Shown: positions 16,572 through 21,502 of the stretch, one piece after another | Position numbering within the stretch: the stretch's first letter is position 1 | How the letters are laid out: each line of letters opens with the position of its first letter | From: an uncultured Lachnospiraceae bacterium | GTDB lineage: Bacteria; Bacillota; Clostridia; Lachnospirales; Lachnospiraceae | DNA: 21,502 bases | Reading direction: 5' to 3' | NCBI GenBank assembly: GCA_910579735.1 | Contig: CAJTUZ010000036.1 | Span: 1-21,502 of the forward strand | The notes under the pieces: generated by a model | The model's database searches: none | What the model saw: the letters and a program-made list of their open reading frames with translations, nothing else | Told to the model about the DNA's origin: nothing | Translations under genes and position numbers: made by a program

Positions 16572-17039
16572 CTATTTTTGTCTTTCACTGTTATCATGTT
16601 GTTTCTCCGCTCTATTCTGCTGCATATTTTCTGCGGAGTTAATAATCATCGTATTATGAGTTAATTTATCTATTATGGAATTTCTTGTTGTCTGCTTTTG
16701 TTCCTGAGATAAGTTTCCAGTCTCTTTAAATCTCTTATATTCTTCAAAGTGTAGAAAATCATCCAACAGAATATTTCTATCCCTGTTATTTGAATATACT
16801 TTGATCTGTTTTTCAATTGCTTCTTTCGGTGCAAACCACTCAGGCGTATGATCGGAATATTTTTCGTATCCGTTAATATATGTTCCCTCAGGAGAATCAA
16901 TATAAAAAAATCCTTCTCCGAAAAAAAGACTATCCTTCATCTCGGCAAAATACTTTGCCGACTTTATATCCAAAAATCCACCTAACGGCTTCATTCCCTT
17001 TTTTTGAGAATACCACCCTACAACATAATCAAATTCCAT
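16572..17039 (-). CDS. Hypothetical 155-residue soluble protein
   Basis: I place the start at the ATG at 17037-17039 (MEFDYVVGWYSQKKGM), which has GGAAAGGA upstream; an ATG at 17075 would run through the degenerate palindrome and has no ribosome binding site. The N-terminal 95 residues look like a small folded domain rich in aromatic residues (YVVGWYSQ, FFYIDSPEGTYINGYEKY, PEWFAPKEAI). The rest is polar and helical, ending in a Gln/Asn/Lys-rich tail. There is no membrane segment. I do not recognise the family. It sits between the initiator-like gene and the DUF6674 pair, with palindromes on both sides. Confidence 0.7.
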   Translation of the reverse strand: MEFDYVVGWYSQKKGMKPLGGFLDIKSAKYFAEMKDSLFFGEGFFYIDSPEGTYINGYEKYSDHTPEWFAPKEAIEKQIKVYSNNRDRNILLDDFLHFEEYKRFKETGNLSQEQKQTTRNSIIDKLTHNTMIINSAENMQQNRAEKQHDNSERQK

Positions 17040-17060
17040 ATATTTTTTCCTTTCCGTTTT

Positions 17061-17076
17061 TTTGCGATGTCGCATA
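17061..17076. repeat. Degenerate palindrome upstream of the 155-residue protein gene
   Basis: TTTGCGATGTCGCATA differs from the common 16-mer at two positions and loses dyad symmetry. Its position, about 22 bp upstream of the start codon, matches the intact copies. Confidence 0.75.
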
Positions 17077-17094
17077 TTTTTTTATGCACATTAT

Positions 17095-18021
17095 TTAGTT
17101 ACCTAAAATTTCCTTTTCTAATTCATTAAAATCATACTGGTTCTGCGGAAAATTATTAAACGCATTATGCCCTCGAATAGTTGTCGGCCCGATACCGCTA
17201 CCATCTCCCGCTGCTTTAATTCCAAGCATGATATTATTCAGATATGTATTGATCAGATTAGGAAGCATTCGTATTGGTTCCTTCTTCTGTTTATCCATTA
17301 TTGACCGGCAGACTTGTTCCATGGCTCTAGCATTCATAATACGGACAAATTCAGCATTTTTGCATATTTGACAAAAAACTGCCTCAGCCAATTCACATGA
17401 ATATTTCTTTGCAATTTGATCTACTTCAAAACGCTTCCGGAGTCTGTATTTACTTTCCTCATCCAGAATCAGATTCTTCTGCATGGCTTGCTGTACATCA
17501 TCTGACGAGGAAGAATAAGTATTTAATTCTTTAGTATTTAATATATTAGTATTTAATTGTCTGCCTTTTCCGGTTAACCGTTTTTCCGTTTGCCGTTTTG
17601 GGCCTAACGGTAAAAATGCCGTATTTTCAATACTTTCAGCCGTTTGCCTATTTTGGCATAACGGTTGATTATTGTAGTCATTCAATTCTTTTTCCTGTTC
17701 CTGCAATGGATCTGTTTCTTGTTCGACTGGCTGCTCATATATAGTGTAGCAAGTTATGCCAAAATGACCATTTTCACCTCTCAATTGTTGGCGAACAAGA
17801 TAGCCGTATTTCTCAAGTTCGACCAAACCGGAATTTGTTGCCTTGACACCATCTTCTGACAGTTTGGCAAGACCTTCGATTGAATAATTCCAATTTTCCG
17901 GAAGCGACAACATAGTTGATAACAGGCCTTTAGCTTTCCATGACAGTCTCTTATCCTTAAAATGATAATTACTCAACGTAGTATAGTTATTATTTTTTAC
18001 TACTCTAAAGACAGTTGACAC
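17095..18021 (-). CDS. Replication-initiator-like winged-helix protein
   Basis: I choose a GTG start at 18019-18021, because AGGGGG lies just upstream and VSTVFRVVKNNNYTTLSNYH is the typical opening of this family; an ATG at 18090 adds a non-homologous-looking extension. The product is 308 residues. Residues 1-95 resemble the winged-helix domain of replisome organiser/RepA-like proteins of Clostridial elements (LSWKAKGLLSTMLSLPENWN, then LAKLSEDGVKATNSGLVELE). Residues 95-175 form a low-complexity linker with LNTKELNT, encoded by iteron-like DNA. Residues 185-270 form a helical C-terminal domain. It probably starts replication of the circular form of the element. Position after the partition pair is usual. 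Confidence 0.82.
   Translation of the reverse strand: MSTVFRVVKNNNYTTLSNYHFKDKRLSWKAKGLLSTMLSLPENWNYSIEGLAKLSEDGVKATNSGLVELEKYGYLVRQQLRGENGHFGITCYTIYEQPVEQETDPLQEQEKELNDYNNQPLCQNRQTAESIENTAFLPLGPKRQTEKRLTGKGRQLNTNILNTKELNTYSSSSDDVQQAMQKNLILDEESKYRLRKRFEVDQIAKKYSCELAEAVFCQICKNAEFVRIMNARAMEQVCRSIMDKQKKEPIRMLPNLINTYLNNIMLGIKAAGDGSGIGPTTIRGHNAFNNFPQNQYDFNELEKEILGN
17518..17664. other. Candidate origin inside the initiator-like gene
   Basis: Three perfect AGTATTTAAT direct repeats start at 17518, 17533 and 17548, an exact 15-bp period in almost pure AT. They are followed by a CGGTTAACCG palindrome (17571-17580) and two 25-bp inverted repeats at 17586-17610 and 17640-17664, with arms CCGTTTGCC and GGCMTAACGG (M is C or A), 54 bp apart. 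A further GTTATGCCAAAAT at 17753-17765 is inverted relative to 17650-17662. RepA_N-type replicons are known to carry their origin within the rep gene, so an origin is a reasonable inference. Confidence 0.5.
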
Positions 18022-18044
18022 GATTTTCCCCCTATCATTCAAAA

Positions 18045-18060
18045 TTTTACGCTGCCTTTC
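18045..18060 (-). repeat. 16-bp direct repeat, copy 1 (GAAAGGCAGCGTAAAA)
   Basis: On the minus strand GAAAGGCAGCGTAAAA lies just ahead of the initiator-like gene. An identical 16-mer at 18320-18335 forms part of the terminator before the small membrane gene. Here the second hairpin arm is absent. Confidence 0.8.
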
Positions 18061-18067
18061 AAAAATC

Positions 18068-18277
18068 TTACAGAAGCATACCAGCATCAAAATCTTTTAA
18101 ATTAATAACCAAAAGCAAATATATTCCAATGAGAATTACAAAAAAGCCAATAGCTATTAATTTAGTACCAGATCTCCTTCCCTCTTCACTGATTACAAAA
18201 ATTATAAATCCTGCTACAAATGTTAAAATGCCAATAATAAAGATTATAAATGTGAATATAAATGCTATCGTTTCCAT
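18068..18277 (-). CDS. Small two-helix membrane protein
   Basis: I place the start at the ATG at 18275-18277 with AAAGGAAGG upstream; a longer frame to 18394 would run through the terminator hairpin. The product is 69 residues with two hydrophobic helices (about 4-28 and 38-58) separated by SEEGRRSGTK, and the C-terminus is short and acidic. I recognise no family; size and topology would fit a toxin, an immunity protein or a signalling modulator, but nothing separates these. It lies between two hairpin-rich gaps in a stretch that looks inserted between the partition and initiator genes. Confidence 0.6.
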   Translation of the reverse strand: METIAFIFTFIIFIIGILTFVAGFIIFVISEEGRRSGTKLIAIGFFVILIGIYLLLVINLKDFDAGMLL

Positions 18278-18304
18278 TATTTTTCCTTCCTTTCTGATAT
18301 TTTC

Positions 18305-18334
18305 CAAAGAAAAGGCAGCTTTTACGCTGCCTTT
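18305..18334 (-). terminator. Intrinsic terminator upstream of the 69-residue protein gene
   Basis: Perfect 9-bp stem (AAAGGCAGC/GCTGCCTTT) with a 6-nt loop; on the minus strand it is followed by TTTTCTTT. It would end transcripts from the membrane gene at 18488-18853 or from the RNA candidate next to it. Confidence 0.75.
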
Positions 18335-18335
18335 C
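18320..18335 (-). repeat. 16-bp direct repeat, copy 2
   Basis: Identical to 18045-18060; the two copies flank the 69-residue membrane protein gene, as a duplication bordering an insertion would. Confidence 0.8.
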
Positions 18336-18462
18336 CTCTTTCTGCCCAACCAAAACCTTAGCAGAAATGTATTGATTTGCCTTGTTACGCACAAGCTCTG
18401 TACGAGGAGTATGCGCCATATTTTCCACCAGACAGGACACGGATCCTGAAAATATGGATATA

Positions 18463-18483
18463 TTAACAGAATTTTTCTGTTAA
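18463..18483 (-). other. Hairpin directly after the 121-residue membrane protein gene
   Basis: Perfect 9-bp arms TTAACAGAA/TTCTGTTAA with a 3-nt loop, starting 5 bp after the stop at 18488. It lacks a following T-run on the minus strand, so it is more likely an mRNA-end stabiliser or part of the RNA candidate than a true terminator. Confidence 0.55.
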
Positions 18484-18487
18484 TTCC

Positions 18488-18853
18488 TTAATAAGTAATA
18501 GAATAACCAAAAAATACAAATATACATAACATAAATGGGATTAATGGGAAAATTATAATACCCATTTGAAATGCCTTTGAATAAAATAATTTGGGGTATA
18601 AACAAATTAAGCATAATGCAATCGCATATATAATGGACATAGTTACATCAACTATAATCACATCTTTAGTAGTTTTGTAATGAGCATCTAACAAACTCAA
18701 TACTATAGCACAAATAAGAGTTATTTTTTCTTTTTTGTATTTCAATCTTACACCTTTTCTGCCCTCTTTCTTTTTGTCACCAAAAACTACTAAATAACCC
18801 AAATAACTTACTACTGCTATTAAAAATAATAAGCCAATTATTATAATCTCCAT
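18488..18853 (-). CDS. Small polytopic membrane protein
   Basis: The product is 121 residues from the ATG at 18851-18853 (MEIIIIGLLFLIAVV...), preferred because AGAGGTG lies at good spacing; a GTG at 18862 would add three residues. Three or four hydrophobic helices are visible (about 2-24, 44-60, 70-87 and 94-118), with a basic cytoplasmic loop (GDKKKEGRKGVRLKYKKEK) after the first. I do not recognise the family. It is AT-rich like its neighbours, is flanked by paralogous terminator hairpins, and may be a cargo gene rather than part of transfer or replication. Confidence 0.65.
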   Translation of the reverse strand: MEIIIIGLLFLIAVVSYLGYLVVFGDKKKEGRKGVRLKYKKEKITLICAIVLSLLDAHYKTTKDVIIVDVTMSIIYAIALCLICLYPKLFYSKAFQMGIIIFPLIPFMLCIFVFFGYSITY

Positions 18854-18884
18854 TATATTCACCTCTTCTCTTCTATTGTTCCTC

Positions 18885-18919
18885 CAAAGAAAAAGAGGCA
18901 GTTATTAAACTGCCCCTTT
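18885..18919 (-). terminator. Intrinsic terminator of the par operon
   Basis: Stem GGCAGTT/AACTGCC (18897-18903 with 18908-18914), extended by AAAG/CTTT after one mismatch, followed on the minus strand by TCTTTTTCTTT. It shares CCAAAGAAAA and GGCAG with the terminator at 18305-18334, so the two look related by duplication. Confidence 0.75.
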
Positions 18920-18923
18920 CTCT

Positions 18924-18978
18924 TCCTGTCAAAATTGGAGGTTGACAGGAATATCTATATTGTGCGATTGCAATATAG
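18924..18978 (-). ncRNA. Tandem hairpins in the 3' end of the par operon
   Basis: Two perfect inverted repeats follow the ParA-partner stop at 18988: CTATATTG/CAATATAG (18955-18978, 8-nt loop) and TCCTGTCAA/TTGACAGGA (18924-18950, 9-nt loop). They lead directly into the terminator. On the minus-strand RNA the second loop is CCUCCAAUU, complementary to a GGAGG ribosome binding site. Together with the terminator this resembles a 3'-end-derived small RNA; alternatively the repeats are DNA-binding sites. Confidence 0.4.
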
Positions 18979-18987
18979 GCTAACTAA

Positions 18988-20226
18988 TCATATCATATCT
19001 AATAATTTTTCAATCGCATTCGTTAGCTTTAAAGCATTTTCTTTTGCATCAATAATCTCTTTACGTGCTGCATGAGGCATTTTCTTAGCTGCACTCCACG
19101 CCCAAAATACCCTTCGTACATCATCTGCCAGTGATTCAATTTCATCCCTTAATTTTCTTTCTTCTTCGATTTTTATATATTCATCATCTGACATTTTATG
19201 CGACGTCGCATATTCTTCCACCGGTTCTGTGACCGCCTCATTAGGTTCATATGGCTCATCCACCCAGCCACATCGACTATTACAGTTATGATTCTGCCCT
19301 TTTTCACACTGTGTACAGCATTTTACTCCATTATAGCCGCAACAAGAGCAATGTTCAGGATACTTACTCCATCCAGTCGTACACCTATCCGGAATCTTGT
19401 TTGTAAGCTGTCCTTCACTGTTTGTCTCAATTACCTCCACTACCTCTGATTTCACGTATATATCACCTGGCATATATTCCGGAAAATCTTTTTCAATACT
19501 TGTCTGCCCCGGAATATTATCCTCTTCAGAAACATTTTTTCTTTCCTGGTCATCCGGAATTGGAATCAGCTCATTTACCCTATTAACAAACCTTGTCCAT
19601 GTTATTTCATCAGAAGAATTGATCCTAATACCACGAGGTGAACATTCAAAATCCGGATTAGGGCCGCCACCGGAATGAGATTTACCATAATGGATAGACA
19701 TGTATTCTTTTAGATTTTTTCGATCATCTGCACTGATATTTATTAAATGTTTTGCATAAAAAGAGCAAATTTCTTTATCAGCAGGCACACCCTCATTTTT
19801 TATCTCCCTGATATCCTTGACTGTCATGTCCGGCGTAACCTGATCTTTTTGTTCCTGTTTCATCGGCAGCATTTCAAAAAGCTGTGATACGCTAAAATCC
19901 AGATATTTTTCATCCAGCTCCGGAGAGTCATGTCCAACAGAGAACTCATTGCATAAATTGATAAATCGCGTAGCCGTTGATTGCGATATGTTAAATTTAT
20001 CATGTGCAAATTCATATATATTTGTATATCCGTCTTCCCTGTACATTTCTGCAGCGTTGATATGTTTTAAGTACCAGCCGATCTTAATAAAAGACTTTCT
20101 GGTTTTTTGTAATTCATCATAAATAATATCAATGGAATCCTGATACCCTACTTCTGCAGGTTTTATGATACTTGCCTTAGTGAGCGCAGTGACATCGAAT
20201 GTCTTTATACCTGATTTTACTCCCAT
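18988..20226 (-). CDS. ParA-partner DNA-binding protein with Cys-rich insert
   Basis: The 412-residue product overlaps the parA stop by 10 bp and has AAGGGGGAAG ahead of its ATG, so the two are co-translated. Residues about 25-95 form a helical domain with an HTH-like segment (YTNIYEFAHDKFNISQSTATRFINLC, 67-92), resembling DUF3102/partition-type proteins. Residues 282-319 are Cys-rich (nine Cys, with CSCCGYNGVKCCTQC and CNSRCGW), suggesting a metal-binding module. The C-terminal 50 residues are helical. Its place after ParA makes a ParB-type centromere-binding role likely, but the canonical ParB/Spo0J N-terminal motif is not visible. The gene contains one palindrome copy, read as YATSHK (339-344). 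Confidence 0.72.
   Translation of the reverse strand: MGVKSGIKTFDVTALTKASIIKPAEVGYQDSIDIIYDELQKTRKSFIKIGWYLKHINAAEMYREDGYTNIYEFAHDKFNISQSTATRFINLCNEFSVGHDSPELDEKYLDFSVSQLFEMLPMKQEQKDQVTPDMTVKDIREIKNEGVPADKEICSFYAKHLINISADDRKNLKEYMSIHYGKSHSGGGPNPDFECSPRGIRINSSDEITWTRFVNRVNELIPIPDDQERKNVSEEDNIPGQTSIEKDFPEYMPGDIYVKSEVVEVIETNSEGQLTNKIPDRCTTGWSKYPEHCSCCGYNGVKCCTQCEKGQNHNCNSRCGWVDEPYEPNEAVTEPVEEYATSHKMSDDEYIKIEEERKLRDEIESLADDVRRVFWAWSAAKKMPHAARKEIIDAKENALKLTNAIEKLLDMI
19197..19212. repeat. 16-bp palindrome inside the ParA-partner gene
   Basis: Perfect TATGCGACGTCGCATA, read in the same frame (YATSHK) as the copy at 5492. Its location in the putative ParB-type gene is where a centromere site could lie. 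Confidence 0.95.
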
Positions 20227-21026
20227 CTTCTACTTCCCCCTTCATTTCCAAGGAGATATTCGGCCGTAAATTTTCGATAAGCAACTGACACTTTACCGGC
20301 ATTATCATATTCGTAGATACTCCTTCCATACGTAGGTGCTTCTTCGGCCCGGACGCTACGGGGAATATAATTTTGATAAATTCGTATATTACAACCATAT
20401 GATCTACTAAGTATCTGGTGAATTTCTCTGAAAGATGTCGTTTTATCATTGACGCAAGTATATAATATTCCCGCAATTGTCAATGATTCGTTAAGATCAT
20501 TAGATCTAACGGAATTTATTGTCTGAACGAGCTGTTCTAATCCCTTTACACTATAGTACTGCGTATGCAGCGGAATGATTACTTCATCCGCCGCTACAAG
20601 CGCATTGATTGCTATAAGATTCAGGGACGGCATGCAATCAATGATGATATAGTCATATTCATCCCTGATCGTATCAAGATATTTCTTTAAAACTTTTTCT
20701 CTCCCAAAAAACATAGAGATTAGTTCCGTCTCTAACACAGATAGTTCAATATTGGCCGGAAGTAGATCTATTCCTTCCAGATGCTTCAATATACCAAATT
20801 CTTTTTCTATATTGTTTTTAGAAATTACTTTTTTAAGTATGGTTGTTATTGTGATTTCTAAAGAATCCGCATCAAATCCCAATCCCTGTGTGGCATTTCC
20901 CTGCGGATCCAGATCCACCAGCAAAACTCTGTTTCCGTTTCTTACTAAACCAATTCCTAAGTTAATTGCTGTGGTAGTCTTTCCGACTCCACCTTTTTGA
21001 TTTGCAATCGCTACAATCTTACTCAT
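20217..21026 (-). CDS. parA: ParA/Soj-family partition ATPase
   Basis: The 269-residue protein begins MSKIVAIANQ and continues with the deviant Walker A box KGGVGKTTTAINLG (11-24), including the signature Lys. VLLVDLDPQGNATQGLG (34-50) follows, and the Walker B-like YIIIDCMPSLNLIAINAL. It is of usual length for chromosomal-type (Soj) ParA proteins without an N-terminal HTH. ParA ATPases move plasmid or element DNA bound by a partner protein, here most likely the next gene. ATGGAGGAAAATTT provides the ribosome binding site. It is the first gene of the leftward set, just after a terminator at 21123-21150; I see no convincing promoter in the AT-rich 21027-21120. Confidence 0.95.
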   Translation of the reverse strand: MSKIVAIANQKGGVGKTTTAINLGIGLVRNGNRVLLVDLDPQGNATQGLGFDADSLEITITTILKKVISKNNIEKEFGILKHLEGIDLLPANIELSVLETELISMFFGREKVLKKYLDTIRDEYDYIIIDCMPSLNLIAINALVAADEVIIPLHTQYYSVKGLEQLVQTINSVRSNDLNESLTIAGILYTCVNDKTTSFREIHQILSRSYGCNIRIYQNYIPRSVRAEEAPTYGRSIYEYDNAGKVSVAYRKFTAEYLLGNEGGSRRWE

Positions 21027-21122
21027 AAATTTTCCTCCATAAAATTTAATGAATTATTAATAGTTACATATATTCAAAAGGCCTATAACCTTTAGAATCT
21101 ATATTAAATATCCTCGCATTAA

Positions 21123-21150
21123 AAAAAGAACCATTTTCATGATTCTTTTT
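21123..21150. terminator. Bidirectional intrinsic terminator upstream of parA
   Basis: AAAAAGAA/TTCTTTTT arms (8 bp), one mismatch, then CAT/ATG and a 4-nt loop; T-runs follow on either strand. It insulates the par operon from transcription entering from the right. Confidence 0.75.
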
Positions 21151-21180
21151 CCGGATATTGGTCTATTTCCTTTCTTTTAA

Positions 21181-21381
21181 ATATGTAGTTTTTACAAATG
21201 TGCAGCAGAGCAAAAAGCACGTACCACTTACGATAATATTCTCCGTCTTGTCTGCGATGAACCGGATGTCTATGAACCGATCAAATTCCTGCGTGCAAGG
21301 GAAATTGTGCACTTCCAGAGATTCGGTGAAGCAAACCGGGAAGATTGCAGTAAATCAAAACACACAAAATACAATCACTAA
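21181..21381 (+). pseudogene. Fragment of a CotJC/manganese-catalase gene
   Basis: The frame 21181-21381 contains an island (about 21202-21339) reading AAEQKARTTYDNILRL, then YEPIKFLRAREIVHFQRFGEA. This is the C-terminal part of the CotJC/manganese-catalase family as I know it. Before it there is only FYKC after a stop. After it the sequence turns into NREDCSKSKHTKYNH instead of the usual LRIVQ continuation. It is the only coding-like stretch on the plus strand and has no start signal, so it is a relic, perhaps of host DNA at or near an element junction. Confidence 0.65.
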
Positions 21382-21428
21382 GACGCATACCCACACGCCC
21401 TCAAAGCTGTGGACTTCGGTTTTCACAC

Positions 21429-21456
21429 TAAAAGAAAGGACAGCCAGTTTGACTGT
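21429..21456 (-). terminator. Intrinsic terminator for a leftward gene outside the window
   Basis: In minus-strand RNA ACAGUC pairs with GGCUGU (one G-U) around a 5-nt loop, followed by CCUUUCUUUU. No gene in the window would end here, so it probably belongs to a gene to the right. The remaining 21382-21502 shows nothing else I can support. Confidence 0.55.
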
Positions 21457-21502
21457 TTCTTATCATTCTTTTTGCAGCTCAACATCTGTATTCGCACTTT
21501 CC

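Larger units (their letters stand above)
18305..18457 (-). ncRNA. Candidate structured small RNA
   Basis: On the minus strand this gap holds a 10-bp perfect stem CCATATTTTC/GAAAATATGG (18448-18457 with 18416-18425). That stem encloses a nested CAGGA/TCCTG stem. A CTTGT/ACAAG hairpin (18381-18395) follows, and then the terminator. The fold plus terminator make about 150 nt look like a small RNA. A frame through it (MAHTPRTELVRNKANQ...) has no good ribosome binding site and runs through the terminator, so a peptide seems less likely. No known RNA family recognised. Confidence 0.4.

Noticed and set aside
12468..17076. Palindromes as a CRISPR array
   Set aside because: Spacings are irregular, from tens of bp to over 1 kb, and filled with genes; there are no spacer-sized units or cas genes.
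18186..18440. 84-codon minus-strand frame (MSCLVENMAHTPRTEL...)
   Set aside because: It runs through the terminator at 18305-18334 and into the small membrane gene in another frame and has no good ribosome binding site; a structured RNA explains the region better, though a short peptide is not excluded.
21027..21120. Promoter of parA
   Set aside because: TTGAAT-like and AT-rich boxes exist but none pair at acceptable spacing, so I report no position.

Overview
The window holds most of a conjugative element of the Tn1549/CTn type found in gut Clostridia (Lachnospiraceae-like). This rests on gene content and order: ParA, a replication-initiator-like wHTH protein, PcfB/DUF3801, VirD4, Maff2, VirB6, VirB4, a CD1108-type M23 hydrolase, DUF4315 and a CD1107-type protein. 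Low to moderate GC, strong AGGAGG ribosome binding sites and a fragment of a CotJC/manganese-catalase gene at the right edge also fit a Firmicute host. Every convincing element gene is on the minus strand, so transcription runs from right to left. No relaxase, integrase or topoisomerase is in view; they would lie outside the window.

Right to left: 21181-21502 holds a catalase-like relic and terminators, probably flanking DNA. 18988-21026 is a partition-type pair, ParA plus an HTH/Cys-rich partner. 18278-18987 carries two small membrane-protein genes among an unusual density of hairpins, including candidate small RNAs. 17095-18021 is a replication-initiator-like gene whose middle contains AT-rich 15-bp direct repeats and two 25-bp inverted repeats, a good candidate internal origin. 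14466-17039 holds accessory cytoplasmic genes: a hypothetical protein, two DUF6674 paralogues and PcfB. 8329-14375 is the type IV secretion core (VirD4, Maff2, VirB6 and a PrgI-VirB4 fusion). 1011-8306 is the envelope and surface module: M23 hydrolase, DUF4315, Ig-like protein, CD1107 protein, a collagen-like protein and a Cys-rich secreted protein. After a terminator at 733-767, a separate partial gene runs off the left edge.

The most striking non-coding signal is a 16-bp perfect palindrome, TATGCGACGTCGCATA, or close variants of it, present eight times. Several copies sit 15 to 30 bp upstream of consecutive gene starts between 12.4 and 17.1 kb. One copy is inside the ParA-partner gene and one inside the Ig-like gene, and both of these are read in the same frame as YATSHK. 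It behaves like the operator or centromere of an element-encoded DNA-binding protein, or like a host-wide interspersed palindrome. A second regulatory candidate is the 216-bp leader before Maff2, which combines two palindromes, a possible 19-residue leader peptide and a strong intrinsic terminator just ahead of the secretion operon.
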